Shown here: one piece after another, positions 19,634-28,521 of the stretch
How the letters are laid out: every line of letters begins with the position of its first letter
How positions within the stretch are numbered: position 1 is the stretch's first letter
Source of the DNA: Mesorhizobium sp. SOD10
GTDB taxonomy: Bacteria; Pseudomonadota; Alphaproteobacteria; Rhizobiales; Rhizobiaceae
NCBI GenBank assembly: GCA_000824805.1
Contig: CCNA01000002.1
Span: 1 to 64,000, forward strand
Direction: 5' to 3'
DNA: 64,000 bases
Notes under the pieces: generated by a model
Told to the model about the DNA's origin: nothing
What the model saw: the letters and a program-made list of their open reading frames with translations, nothing else
Databases searched by the model: none
Made by a program: the position numbers and the translations under genes

Positions 19634-20614
19634 ATGGCAGGTGTTGAACAGATCACGGTTGAGGCCGGCGAGGCGGGCATGCGGCTCGACCGCTGGTTCA
19701 AGGTCCATTATCCGGGCCTCGGCTTCGGCCACCTGCAAAAGCTCTTGCGTTCGGGCCAGATTCGCGTCGATGGCGGCCGGGTAAAGGCCGATACGCGCGT
19801 CGAGCCCGGCCAATCCGTGCGCATCCCGCCGCTCGACGTCGACAAGAAGGGCGATGCGCCGCTCACCGGCCACTCGATCCGCAACCAGGGCGATGCCGAC
19901 GTGCTCGCCAAGATGCTTTTGCACGAGGACCCGAAAGTCTTCGTCTTCAACAAGCCGGCGGGGCTCGCCGTGCAGGGCGGTTCCGGCGTCACCCGCAATG
20001 TCGATGACATGCTGGAGGCTTGGCGGAACCAGAAGGGTGAGAAGCCCCGTCTCGTCCACCGCCTCGACCGCGACACGTCCGGCGTGCTGGTGGTGGCCCG
20101 CACCCGTCTCGCCGCGATGAAGCTTTCGGAAGCGTTCCGCGCACGCGAAACCAAGAAGACCTATTGGGCGCTGGTCAAGGGCGTGCCGGCGAAGCGCGAG
20201 GACAAGATCTCGACCTGGCTGGTCAAGGAGGCAACGCCGGACGGCGACCGCGTGCGCATCGCCAAGCATGGCGAGAAGGGCGCCGATCATGCCGTCTCCT
20301 ATTACCGTGTCGTCGAGCAGGCGGCGCAGTCGTTGTCATGGCTGGAAATGGAGCCTTACACCGGCCGCACCCATCAGCTTCGTGTCCACGCCGCCCATAT
20401 CGGCTGCCCGATCATCGGCGACCCCAAATATTTCGAAGCCGACACCAATTGGGAATTTCCAGGCGGCATCCAGAACCGTCTGCATCTCCATGCCCGCCGC
20501 ATTGTCATCCCGCATCCCGACCAGGGCGTGATCGACGTCACGGCGCCGATGCCGCCACATATGCGCCAGAGCTGGAACCTGCTCGGCTTCGACGAACAAA
20601 GCGCGGAGGACTGA
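19634..20614 (+). CDS. RluC/RluD-family 23S rRNA pseudouridine synthase
   Basis: Encodes 326 aa. An N-terminal S4 RNA-binding domain (residues 8-70, with LQKLLRSGQIRVDGGRVKAD) precedes the RluA-type catalytic domain. The catalytic Asp is in HRLDRDTSGVLVVART and the companion motif TGRTHQLRVHAAHIGCPI is complete. By similarity it isomerises uridines in 23S rRNA; C versus D specificity needs alignment. The EamA gene begins three bases after its stop, so the two form an operon. Confidence 0.93.
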   Translation: MAGVEQITVEAGEAGMRLDRWFKVHYPGLGFGHLQKLLRSGQIRVDGGRVKADTRVEPGQSVRIPPLDVDKKGDAPLTGHSIRNQGDADVLAKMLLHEDPKVFVFNKPAGLAVQGGSGVTRNVDDMLEAWRNQKGEKPRLVHRLDRDTSGVLVVARTRLAAMKLSEAFRARETKKTYWALVKGVPAKREDKISTWLVKEATPDGDRVRIAKHGEKGADHAVSYYRVVEQAAQSLSWLEMEPYTGRTHQLRVHAAHIGCPIIGDPKYFEADTNWEFPGGIQNRLHLHARRIVIPHPDQGVIDVTAPMPPHMRQSWNLLGFDEQSAED

Positions 20615-20617
20615 GAT

Positions 20618-21535
20618 TTGACTGCTGCGTCCGTATTGGATCGCCGCGACGCGGTCGACATGGCGGCGGCGGCCATCATGGTCGGGTTGACCTTCTCCTG
20701 GGGGCTGAACTACGTCGCCGCCAAGGTCTCCTATGCAGGCTACGACCCTGTCTTCGTCTCGATCGCCCGTTCGCTCATCGGGGGAGCCTGCGTCTTCGCC
20801 TGGTGCCGGCTGCGCGGCATCAAGCTGTTCGAAGCGGATGGGACGCTGGTCGCCGGCATCATCGTCGGCGTGCTCTTCGGCGTCGAGTTCCTGTGCCTCT
20901 ATATCGGGCTCGAATACACGACCGTTGCCCGCAACACGCTCCTGGTCAACACCATGCCCTTCTGGGTGCTGATCGGCGGCCATTTCCTGCTTGGCGAGCG
21001 CATCAACGCGCGCAAGCTCGGCGGTCTTGTTCTCGCCTTCTGCGGCCTGGCGGCGGTTTTCTCCGACGGCATCGTTGCCGGCAGCGACGCGACACTGACC
21101 GGCGATCTGCTCAGTCTCGGCTCGGGCATTCTCTGGGCGGCGACCAGCATCGTCATCAAGCGATCGAAGCTGGTCGAGACACGCGCGGAGAAACTGCTGC
21201 TCTATCAACTGGCCGGCGCCGCCGTCGTCGGCGTCCTGGTGATGCCTTTCGCCGGTCCGCCGATCCGCGCGGTGGCCGCCTTGCCGACACTGGCACTGCT
21301 GTTCCAGTCTTTCTATATCGTCGCCTTCACCTATGTGTTGTGGTTCTGGCTGCTCACGCGCTATCCGGCGGCCGGCCTGTCGAGCTTCGCCTTCCTGTCG
21401 CCGGTGTTCGGCGTTCTGTGCGGCGCGGTGCTGTTGGGCGAGCCGCCGACGGTCAGGATAATCCTGGCACTCGGCCTGATCGCGGCCGGGCTGATCATCG
21501 TCAACCGACCGGCACGCAGGCAGCCAGCACCCTAA
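20618..21535 (+). CDS. EamA/DMT-family transporter
   Basis: Encodes a 305-aa inner-membrane protein with about ten hydrophobic segments in two EamA repeats (first around TFSWGLNYVAAKVSYAGYDP, second around GDLLSLGSGILWAATSIVIK). Family members export metabolites or amino acids; the substrate is unknown. It uses a TTG start with a strong GGAGGA site inside the end of the pseudouridine synthase gene, which is why this start is preferred. Confidence 0.88.
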   Translation: MTAASVLDRRDAVDMAAAAIMVGLTFSWGLNYVAAKVSYAGYDPVFVSIARSLIGGACVFAWCRLRGIKLFEADGTLVAGIIVGVLFGVEFLCLYIGLEYTTVARNTLLVNTMPFWVLIGGHFLLGERINARKLGGLVLAFCGLAAVFSDGIVAGSDATLTGDLLSLGSGILWAATSIVIKRSKLVETRAEKLLLYQLAGAAVVGVLVMPFAGPPIRAVAALPTLALLFQSFYIVAFTYVLWFWLLTRYPAAGLSSFAFLSPVFGVLCGAVLLGEPPTVRIILALGLIAAGLIIVNRPARRQPAP

Positions 21536-21589
21536 GTCAGTTCGCCGCTTCGCGGAAACGGCGAGCTGCCTTATCTGTTTGTTGTTTTG

Positions 21590-21637
21590 GAGCAATTCCG
21601 GACGGAAAACCGCTTCCCACTTTTCCTGGAATTGCTC
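21590..21637. repeat. Dispersed palindromic element, copy 2
   Basis: Perfect 10-bp terminal inverted repeats GAGCAATTCC / GGAATTGCTC surround GGACGGAAAACCGCTTCCCA and CTTTTCCT. The inner part matches the copy near 10 kb (GGAAACCGCT, ACTTTTC) although the arms differ, so arms seem to vary while keeping complementarity. It ends just before the ribosome binding site of the ATP12 gene. Confidence 0.78.
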
Positions 21638-21650
21638 TAAGGAGTTCGGC

Positions 21651-22442
21651 ATGCGCGACATTCTCGAAGACCTCGAAGCCGGAAAATTGCTTTCCGATCC
21701 CGATCCGGTGCGGCGCGCCCAGATCCAGATGAAGACACCGCTGCCGAAGCGTTTCTACAAGGCCGTTTCGGTTGTCCCGGTGGAAAACGGTTTTGCGGTG
21801 CATCTCGACGGCCGGCCCGTGCGCACGCCGGGCAAGGCCGTGATGGTGCTGCCGACCGAAAAGGCTGCAGCACTAGTGGCCGATGAATTCGGCGCCCAGA
21901 CCGAGGTCATCGATCCCGTGACGATGCCTGTGATGCGGCTCGTCAACACCGCCATCGACGGCGTCGCCTCCGATCCGCAGGCGGTGCTGGAGGATGTGCT
22001 GCGCTTCGCCTCGTCCGATCTGCTCTGCTATCGCGCCGACAGTCCGCAAGGCCTGATCGATCGTCAGAACAAGCTCTGGGATCCGGTGCTCGATTGGGCA
22101 CGCAGCAGCCTCGGGGCGCGCTTCAACCTCGCCGAAGGTGTCATCCATGTGGAGCAGCCGCGCGAAGCGATCGCCATCCTCGGCGCGCATCTTGGCCAGC
22201 GCTCCGAGCCGATGCGGCTGGCCGCCATCCATGTCATGACGGCACTGACCGGCTCGGCATTGCTGGCTTTGGCCGTCGATTTCGGCGAGCTCGACGCCGA
22301 GGAAGCTTGGGCTGCGGCCCATGTCGATGAGGACTGGCAGATCGAGCATTGGGGCCAGGACGCCGAGGCGGTGGCACGTCGCTCGGCCCGCAAGCGCGAC
22401 ATGATGGCGGCGGTCAGCCTGCTCGAGGCGCTGCAAGGCTAA
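21651..22442 (+). CDS. ATP12-family F1-ATPase assembly chaperone
   Basis: Encodes 263 aa of the ATP12 family, which in mitochondria and alphaproteobacteria assists assembly of F1 alpha subunits. PLPKRFYKAVSVVPVENGFA, VHLDGRPVRTPGK and the ENGFAVHLDG region form the N-terminal domain; the helical C-terminal domain includes SSDLLCYRADSPQGLIDRQN and LTGSALLALAVDFGELDAEE. The start with AAGGAG seven bases upstream (MRDILEDLEAGKLLSDPDP) is preferred over an upstream TTG frame that crosses the palindromic element. Confidence 0.9.
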   Translation: MRDILEDLEAGKLLSDPDPVRRAQIQMKTPLPKRFYKAVSVVPVENGFAVHLDGRPVRTPGKAVMVLPTEKAAALVADEFGAQTEVIDPVTMPVMRLVNTAIDGVASDPQAVLEDVLRFASSDLLCYRADSPQGLIDRQNKLWDPVLDWARSSLGARFNLAEGVIHVEQPREAIAILGAHLGQRSEPMRLAAIHVMTALTGSALLALAVDFGELDAEEAWAAAHVDEDWQIEHWGQDAEAVARRSARKRDMMAAVSLLEALQG

Positions 22443-22443
22443 A

Positions 22444-22480
22444 GCAATTCCAGGGCAGCGGCTGTCCGTCCAAGAATTGC
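22444..22480. repeat. Degenerate palindromic element (possible copy)
   Basis: GCAATTC and GAATTGC arms enclose CAGGGCAGCGGCTGTCCGTC, which looks like a shortened, reverse-oriented relative of the element 0.85 kb upstream (TTCCAGG, AGCGG, TCCGTCC retained). It lies directly after the ATP12 gene stop. The rest of this 246-base gap to the transporter gene shows pyrimidine-rich DNA and no gene. Confidence 0.5.
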
Positions 22481-22688
22481 GCGAAGCTTGAGCCATCCCA
22501 CAAGCGTCGCGCCGCTCTCGCAGCGCACCTAATACCAAAGTCATAATCCCATCGTCGCGGTGCCTTTCGCCCGCCCTTTCTGTCATTTTTTCCTTCGTTG
22601 GCTGCTTTTTTCGAGTCCGCGTTCGCAGGTGCGCGGACGCTGGCGCGCAGCCATCGAGGACAGACGGGATCCACGGGAGGATACATCA

Positions 22689-24578
22689 ATGGCAATGGCT
22701 TCGACTGCCGGCGGAACAAGCCGCGGCATGACGCGGGAGGAAAAGAAAGTCATCTTCGCCTCTTCGCTCGGCACCGTGTTCGAGTGGTACGATTTTTATC
22801 TTTACGGCTCGCTGGCCGCCTTCATCGGCGCGACCTTCTTCAGCCCGACCATCCCCGAAGCGACGCGCAATATCTTCGCGCTGCTGGCCTTTGCGGCCGG
22901 CTTCCTTGTCCGTCCGTTCGGCGCATTGGTGTTCGGCCGCATCGGCGACCTCGTCGGCCGCAAATACACTTTCCTCGTCACTATGACGATCATGGGCCTG
23001 TCGACATTCCTGGTCGGCCTTTTGCCCGGCTATGCCAGTTGGGGCATCGCGGCGCCGGTGATCCTGATCGTGCTGCGCATGCTGCAGGGTCTGGCGCTCG
23101 GCGGCGAATATGGCGGCGCCGCAACCTACGTCGCTGAGCATGCGCCTGACGACCGCCGCGGCTTCTACACCTCCTGGATCCAGACCACGGCGACGCTCGG
23201 CCTGTTCTTGTCGCTGGTCGTCATCCTGATCGTGCAGGGCTCGCTCAGCAAGGAAACCTACGCGGCCTGGGGTTGGCGCATTCCCTTCATCGTTTCCTTC
23301 CTGCTGCTCGCCATTTCGATCTGGATCCGGCTGTCGCTTTCGGAATCGCCGACCTTCCAGCGCATGAAGGAAGAGGGCAAGGGCTCCAAGGCGCCGCTGT
23401 CGGAAGCCTTCGGCCAGTGGAAGAACGCCAAGATCGCGCTCCTGGCGCTGCTCGGCCTCACTGCCGGCCAAGCGGTCGTGTGGTACAACGGCCAGTTCTA
23501 TGCGCTGTTCTTCCTGACGAACGTGCTGAAGGTCGACGCGCAGTCGGTCAATATCATGATCGCGATCGCGCTTGCGGTCGGTTCGATCTTCTTCGTCGTG
23601 TTCGGCTGGCTGTCCGACAAGATCGGCCGCAAGCCGATCATCATGGCTGGCCTCGCGCTCGCCATTGTCTGCACCTTCCCGCTGTTCAAGGCGCTGACCT
23701 GGGCCGCCAATCCGGCGCTGGCCACCGCCCAGCAGAACACGCGCGCTACGGTGACGGCGGCTCCCGGCGACTGCAGGTTCCAGTTCAATCCGGTCGGCAC
23801 GGCGAAGTTCACGACATCCTGCGATATCGCCACTTCGTTCCTGACCAAGAACTCGGTGCCTTATGACGTTGTGACGACAGCCGCGCCTGGGACTGCGGCC
23901 ACCGTCAAGATCGGCAACGAGACGGTGGAATCCTATGACGCCGTCGCCGCCGGCGATCAGGCCAAGGCCAAAGAGGCCGCCTTCCAAAAGGCAGTCAACA
24001 TGTCGTTGCAGGACGGTGGTTATCCGCTGAAGCGCGCGGCGGCCAAGGTGCCGGACCAGAAGCTTGACGCCTTCATTGCGGCCAATCCGGAACTGAAGCT
24101 CGATGCCGCGGCGATCCGTGGCGGCGAGAAGGCGACCGTTCCGGTGGACAAGGCGATCGCCGACAAGTTGCTGACCAAGGAGGAAGCGGCCGGCGCGCCC
24201 GAGATCACCGTCTATAACATCCCGGGCGGCGGTCCATTCGCCATGGTTGCCGACCCCGCCGCCGTGAACTGGCCGCTGACGATCGGCATCCTGTTCATCC
24301 TGGTGCTGTTCGTCACGATGGTCTATGGGCCGATCGCCGCGATCCTCGTCGAGATGTTCCCGACCCGCATCCGCTATACCGGCATGTCGTTGCCTTACCA
24401 CATCGGCAATGGCTGGTTCGGCGGCCTGCTCCCGGCAACGGTGTTCGCGCTCAGCGCCTATAAGGGCGATATCTACTACGGTCTCTGGTACCCGGTGATC
24501 ATCGCGGCGATGTCGCTCATCATCGGCATGATCTTCGTCAGGGACACGCTCGGCACCGACCTCCACGCCAAGGAGTGA
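22689..24578 (+). CDS. MHS-family major facilitator transporter with a large extra loop
   Basis: Encodes 629 aa, about 190 more than usual for the metabolite:H+ symporter (ProP/KgtP/ShiA) family. The N-terminal half is canonical: SSLGTVFEWYDFYLYGSLAA, then RPFGALVFGRIGDLVGRKYT and LQGLALGGEYGGAATYVAEH. After GWLSDKIGRKPIIMAGLALA a soluble insertion fills residues about 340-526 between two late membrane segments; it has two Cys (GDCRF and TTSCD) and charged Ala/Lys-rich stretches. The end resumes with FPTRIRYTGMSLPYHIGNGW and further membrane helices. Ribosome binding site GGGAGGA supports this start. Substrate unknown, probably an organic acid or osmolyte. Confidence 0.88.
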   Translation: MAMASTAGGTSRGMTREEKKVIFASSLGTVFEWYDFYLYGSLAAFIGATFFSPTIPEATRNIFALLAFAAGFLVRPFGALVFGRIGDLVGRKYTFLVTMTIMGLSTFLVGLLPGYASWGIAAPVILIVLRMLQGLALGGEYGGAATYVAEHAPDDRRGFYTSWIQTTATLGLFLSLVVILIVQGSLSKETYAAWGWRIPFIVSFLLLAISIWIRLSLSESPTFQRMKEEGKGSKAPLSEAFGQWKNAKIALLALLGLTAGQAVVWYNGQFYALFFLTNVLKVDAQSVNIMIAIALAVGSIFFVVFGWLSDKIGRKPIIMAGLALAIVCTFPLFKALTWAANPALATAQQNTRATVTAAPGDCRFQFNPVGTAKFTTSCDIATSFLTKNSVPYDVVTTAAPGTAATVKIGNETVESYDAVAAGDQAKAKEAAFQKAVNMSLQDGGYPLKRAAAKVPDQKLDAFIAANPELKLDAAAIRGGEKATVPVDKAIADKLLTKEEAAGAPEITVYNIPGGGPFAMVADPAAVNWPLTIGILFILVLFVTMVYGPIAAILVEMFPTRIRYTGMSLPYHIGNGWFGGLLPATVFALSAYKGDIYYGLWYPVIIAAMSLIIGMIFVRDTLGTDLHAKE

Positions 24579-24600
24579 CCTCGGTCATCCGCTCAAACAG

Positions 24601-24634
24601 AAGCCCGGCGCGAGCGATCGCGCCGGGCTTTTTT
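24601..24634 (+). terminator. Rho-independent terminator after the MHS transporter gene
   Basis: Perfect 13-bp stem AAGCCCGGCGCGA / TCGCGCCGGGCTT with a GCGA loop, followed by TTTT. It lies 22 bases after the stop; lacking an A-run on its left side it acts mainly rightward. Confidence 0.92.
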
Positions 24635-24657
24635 CGTTCCTGAACTCAAAGAGGCGA

Positions 24658-24852
24658 TCAGCTCTTACGCTGCTGGTTCTCTTCCTCGATCGCCGCTTCG
24701 TGGTACCAGCCGTCGAAGTCGGCCAGTTCGCCGCGAAGCGCTGCAAGCTCTGCTGCGAATTTAGCCTTGGCGCCTAAATTTGAGGCAGACTTGCGTGCTG
24801 CAAGCGGGAACATCAGGATTTTTGCCGACGAACGCGATGGCGTAACTTGCAC
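24658..24852 (-). CDS. Small hypothetical protein (64 aa)
   Basis: Encodes 64 aa starting at GTG with an excellent AAGGAGGA site six bases upstream. The product has a basic N-terminal half (TPSRSSAKILMFPLAARKSA) and an acidic helical C-terminal half (FAAELAALRGELADFDGWYH). No family recognised, no signal peptide or membrane segment. It is divergent from glnII, sharing the 312-base intergenic region that carries the glnII Ntr elements, so a link to nitrogen status is possible but only an inference. Confidence 0.6.
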   Translation of the reverse strand: MQVTPSRSSAKILMFPLAARKSASNLGAKAKFAAELAALRGELADFDGWYHEAAIEEENQQRKS

Positions 24853-24954
24853 TGCCGATCCTCCTTGTCTTTCCAGGAGCGTCTCGATTCACCTTTCCAC
24901 CAAGATAGGTTCTGCGATTCCTTTAGGCAATATGCCTACGAAAAGATCATCTTA

Positions 24955-24971
24955 TGCACATTATTTGAGCA
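24955..24971 (+). promoter_or_regulatory. Probable NtrC-binding dyad upstream of glnII
   Basis: TGCACATTATTTGAGCA matches the TGC-N11-GCA layout of NtrC enhancer sites, with arms TGCAC and GAGCA (one mismatch from perfect symmetry). It lies about 100 bases upstream of the sigma-54 promoter, a normal enhancer distance. A second small palindrome, TAGGCA-ATA-TGCCTA, lies at 24924-24938. The rest of this 312-base gap holds no gene. Confidence 0.55.
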
Positions 24972-25067
24972 ACATCGGTCGCTGAACGATCGGGACGCAT
25001 TGCTAAGGCGGCTCAGGAAAATCAACGCTTTGCCCTGACCATTTTGCCGCACCCCGCAAGATCGGAG

Positions 25068-25083
25068 TGGCATACGATTTGCT
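25068..25083 (+). promoter_or_regulatory. Sigma-54 promoter of glnII
   Basis: TGGCATACGATTTGCT has the invariant GG (25069-25070) and GC (25081-25082) separated by exactly ten bases, and TGGCA and TTGCT match the -24/-12 consensus. Predicted transcription start is near 25094, about 70 bases before the glnII ATG. Rhizobial glnII is known to be NtrC/sigma-54 controlled, which fits. Confidence 0.85.
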
Positions 25084-25164
25084 TTTTAACCATCGGCAGG
25101 CCGGCTCGGTCCGGCCATGCGTCGATGCCGTCATGGCGGCGTCCAAGCAACGAGAGGCACTGGA

Positions 25165-26205
25165 ATGACCAAATACAAGCTCGAGTATATCTGGCTCGAC
25201 GGCTACACCCCGACCCCCAATCTGCGCGGCAAGACCCAGATCAAAGAGTTTGCCGAGTTCCCGACGCTCGAGCAGCTGCCGCTGTGGGGCTTCGACGGCT
25301 CCTCGACGAACCAGGCCGAAGGCCGCAGCTCGGACTGCGTGTTGAAGCCGGTGGCGGTTTATCCGGATCCGGCCCGCACCAACGGCGCCCTCGTCATGTG
25401 CGAGGTCATGATGCCCGACGGCGTCACGCCGCACCCGTCGAACAGCCGCGCGACCATCCTCGACGACGAGGACGCCTGGTTCGGCTTCGAGCAGGAATAT
25501 TTCTTCTACAAGGACGGCCGTCCCCTCGGCTTCCCGGAAAGCGGCTATCCGGCCCCGCAGGGCCCGTATTATACCGGCGTCGGCTACAAGAATGTCGGCG
25601 ACGTCGCCCGCCAGATCGTCGAGGAGCATCTCGACCTGTGCCTCGCCGCCGGCATCAACCATGAAGGCATCAACGCCGAAGTGGCCAAGGGCCAGTGGGA
25701 ATTCCAGATTTTCGGCAAGGGCTCCAAGAAGGCCGCCGACCAGATCTGGATGGCGCGCTATCTGCTGCTGCGCCTGACCGAAAAATACGGCATCGACATC
25801 GAGTTCCACTGCAAGCCGCTCGGCGACACCGACTGGAACGGTTCGGGCATGCACTGCAACTTCTCGACCAAATACATGCGCGAAGTCGGCGGCAAAGCCT
25901 ATTTCGAGGCGCTGATGGCGCAGTTCGAGAAGAACCTGATGGACCACATCGCCGTCTACGGTCCGGACAACGACAAGCGCCTGACCGGCAAACACGAGAC
26001 CGCGCCGTGGAACAAGTTCTCCTACGGCGTCGCCGACCGCGGCGCTTCGATCCGCGTGCCGCATTCCTTCATCAAGAACGACTACAAGGGCTACCTGGAA
26101 GACCGTCGCCCGAACTCGCAGGGCGACCCCTACCAGATCGCCTCGCAGGTCCTGAAGACGATCTCGCAAGTCCCGACCGACGCGAAGGTCTCGGCAGCGG
26201 CCTAA
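25165..26205 (+). CDS. glnII: Glutamine synthetase type II (eukaryote-like)
   Basis: Encodes GSII (346 aa), which makes glutamine from glutamate, ammonium and ATP; this type is characteristic of rhizobia and is not regulated by adenylylation. LWGFDGSSTNQAEGRSSDCV, the metal-site region FGFEQEYFFYK, and NGSGMHCNFSTKYMRE are present, as is DRGASIRVPHSF. The ATG with MTKYKLEYIWLDG is preferred over an upstream ATG in a region without coding character. It has its own sigma-54 promoter and a terminator. Confidence 0.97.
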   Translation: MTKYKLEYIWLDGYTPTPNLRGKTQIKEFAEFPTLEQLPLWGFDGSSTNQAEGRSSDCVLKPVAVYPDPARTNGALVMCEVMMPDGVTPHPSNSRATILDDEDAWFGFEQEYFFYKDGRPLGFPESGYPAPQGPYYTGVGYKNVGDVARQIVEEHLDLCLAAGINHEGINAEVAKGQWEFQIFGKGSKKAADQIWMARYLLLRLTEKYGIDIEFHCKPLGDTDWNGSGMHCNFSTKYMREVGGKAYFEALMAQFEKNLMDHIAVYGPDNDKRLTGKHETAPWNKFSYGVADRGASIRVPHSFIKNDYKGYLEDRRPNSQGDPYQIASQVLKTISQVPTDAKVSAAA

Positions 26206-26251
26206 TGCTTTTATGGTGCGGGCCGGAAGGCCCGCAGTCAGCCTATCGAAA

Positions 26252-26282
26252 GCCCCGGTGGAAAGGACCACCGGGGCTTTTT
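26252..26282 (+). terminator. Rho-independent terminator of glnII
   Basis: Stem GCCCCGGTGG / CCACCGGGGC with loop AAAGGA, followed by five T. It lies 46 bases after the glnII stop. Confidence 0.9.
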
Positions 26283-26330
26283 CGCGAACGTCGTGCCAGC
26301 CCCATTGCGGCTTCCATGCATTTGGCCACG

Positions 26331-26363
26331 AAAAAACCCCGGCTTGCGCCGGGGTTCTTTTTT
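26331..26363 (-). terminator. Terminator of glnA, probably bidirectional
   Basis: AACCCCGGC / GCCGGGGTT stem with a TTGC loop, bounded by AAAAAA on the left and TTCTTTTTT on the right, so it can stop transcription in both directions. It lies 25 bases beyond the glnA stop and separates the convergent glutamine synthetase units. Confidence 0.85.
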
Positions 26364-26380
26364 GTCGGAAATGTAGTCGC

Positions 26381-27790
26381 TTAGACCGAATAGTACATGT
26401 CGTACTCGACCGGATGCGGGGTCATTTCGAAGCGCATGACTTCGGCCATCTTCAGCTCGATATAGGAGTCGATCTGGTCGTCGTCGAAGACGCCGCCGGC
26501 CTTCAGGAAGCCGCGGTCCTTGTCGACGTTCTGCAGTGCCTCGCGCAGCGAACCGCAGACGGTCGGGATCTTCTTCAGTTCCTTCGGCGGCAAATCGTAG
26601 AGATCCTTGTCCATCGGCTGTCCCGGATGGATCTTGTTCTTGATGCCGTCGAGGCCTGCCATCAGCATGGCGGCGAAGCCGAGATAGGGGTTTGCGCCCG
26701 GATCGGGGAAGCGAACCTCGACGCGCTTCGACTTCGGCGAGGAGCCGAACGGAATGCGGCAGGAAGCCGAGCGGTTGCGCGCCGAATACGCAAGCAGCAC
26801 CGGCGCCTCATAGCCCGGCACCAGACGCTTGTAGGAGTTGGTCAGCGGGTTGGTGAAAGCGTTGATCGCCTTGGCGTGCTTGATGATGCCGCCGATGTAA
26901 TAGAGGCAGGTCTCCGACAGGCCGGCATATTCGTTGCCGGCGAAGGTCGGCTTGCCGTTCTTCCAGATCGACTGGTGGACATGCATGCCCGAGCCGTTGT
27001 CGCCGAACACCGGCTTCGGCATGAAGGTTGCCGTCTTGCCGTAAGCATTGGCGACCTGGTGCACGACATATTTGTAGATCAGCATCTTGTCGGCGTTGCG
27101 CACCAGCGTGTCGAACTTGATGCCGAGCTCGTGCTGGGCGGCGGCAACCTCATGGTGATGCTTCTCGACGCGCACGCCCATCTCGGCGAGCACGGTCAGC
27201 ATTTCGGAGCGCATGTCCTGGCAGGAATCGATCGGCGGCACAGGGAAATAGCCGCCCTTGATGCGCGGACGGTGGCCGAGGTTGCCGGTCTCGTAGTCGG
27301 TGTCGTCGTTGGACGGCAGCTCGGTCGAGTCGAGGCGGAAGCCGGTGTTGTAGGGATCGGCCTTGTATTTGACGTCGTCGAACACGAAGAACTCAGCTTC
27401 CGGGCCGACGAAGACCTGGTCGCCGATGCCTTCGGATTTCATATAGGCTTCTGCCTTCTTGGCGGTGCCGCGCGGATCGCGGTTATAGGCCTCGCCCGAG
27501 ATCGGATCGAGGATGTCGCACAGGATCACCATGGTCGACTGCGCGAAGAACGGGTCCATGTGGACGGTGTCGGTGTCGGGCATCAGCACCATGTCGGACT
27601 CGTTGATCGCCTTCCAGCCGGCGATCGAGGAGCCGTCGAACATGACGCCATCGGCGAACATGTCTTCCTCGACCTCGACGACATCCATCGTCACATGCTG
27701 CAGCTTGCCTCGCGGATCCGTGAAGCGCAGGTCGACGAATTTTACGTCGTTGTCCTTAATCTGCTTCATGATGTCTTTGGCTGTCGTCAT
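26381..27790 (-). CDS. glnA: Glutamine synthetase type I
   Basis: Encodes GSI (469 aa), the dodecameric ammonium-assimilating enzyme. Signature parts are [20 protein letters not shown], the ATP-site region [15 protein letters not shown] and [20 protein letters not shown]. The adenylylation Tyr lies in [16 protein letters not shown], so activity is expected to be tuned by GlnE. It is 43 bases downstream of glnB and probably transcribed from the glnB sigma-54 promoter. Confidence 0.98.
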   Translation of the reverse strand: MTTAKDIMKQIKDNDVKFVDLRFTDPRGKLQHVTMDVVEVEEDMFADGVMFDGSSIAGWKAINESDMVLMPDTDTVHMDPFFAQSTMVILCDILDPISGEAYNRDPRGTAKKAEAYMKSEGIGDQVFVGPEAEFFVFDDVKYKADPYNTGFRLDSTELPSNDDTDYETGNLGHRPRIKGGYFPVPPIDSCQDMRSEMLTVLAEMGVRVEKHHHEVAAAQHELGIKFDTLVRNADKMLIYKYVVHQVANAYGKTATFMPKPVFGDNGSGMHVHQSIWKNGKPTFAGNEYAGLSETCLYYIGGIIKHAKAINAFTNPLTNSYKRLVPGYEAPVLLAYSARNRSASCRIPFGSSPKSKRVEVRFPDPGANPYLGFAAMLMAGLDGIKNKIHPGQPMDKDLYDLPPKELKKIPTVCGSLREALQNVDKDRGFLKAGGVFDDDQIDSYIELKMAEVMRFEMTPHPVEYDMYYSV

Positions 27791-27833
27791 GTCATTTCTT
27801 CCCTGTGTGATGACGTCCGGAATGGGTTGAAGG

Positions 27834-28229
<396 letters not shown>

Positions 28230-28232
28230 TCA

Positions 28233-28248
28233 AGCACGAACTGTGCCA
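28233..28248 (-). promoter_or_regulatory. Sigma-54 promoter of glnBA
   Basis: On the minus strand TGGCACAGTTCGTGCT has GG and GC separated by exactly ten bases, with a full TGGCAC -24 element. The -12 element reads GTGC instead of TTGC. Transcription would begin near 28222, about 50 bases before the glnB ATG. Confidence 0.8.
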
Positions 28249-28376
28249 ATCGTGAGGAGTGCAGGCGGCGAGGGGTGTTTTCGAGCCCATGCCGCATACG
28301 GATGCAAATTCGCGTCATCCGCTGCATCGGATGCGTCATGGACGCCCAAAGCCTATACATCGCTCCTCCTCAGATC

Positions 28377-28393
28377 TGCGCAAAAAATGGGCA
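28377..28393 (-). promoter_or_regulatory. Probable NtrC-binding dyad upstream of glnBA
   Basis: TGCGCAAAAAATGGGCA (plus strand) has TGCGC and GGGCA arms in the TGC-N11-GCA frame and an A-rich centre like the NtrC sites before enterobacterial glnA. It lies about 130 bases upstream of the glnBA sigma-54 promoter. The remaining part of the 349-base gap between glnB and nnr shows no gene. Confidence 0.5.
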
Positions 28394-28521
28394 AACGGCG
28401 CAATTTGCAGGCAGAATCCCTCCCGTATGCCATCGCATGTGCAGGATAATGCCGCGATCGCACTGGTTTGCTTCGAACCGAAAACTGGACAATGCTTGAT
28501 CGCATGGAGATCGGCAATCCC

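Noticed and set aside
22686..24566. A 626-codon minus-strand frame opposite the MHS transporter gene
   Set aside because: Asp/Arg/Gly-rich shadow; the transporter on the plus strand shows clear membrane segments and a good ribosome binding site.
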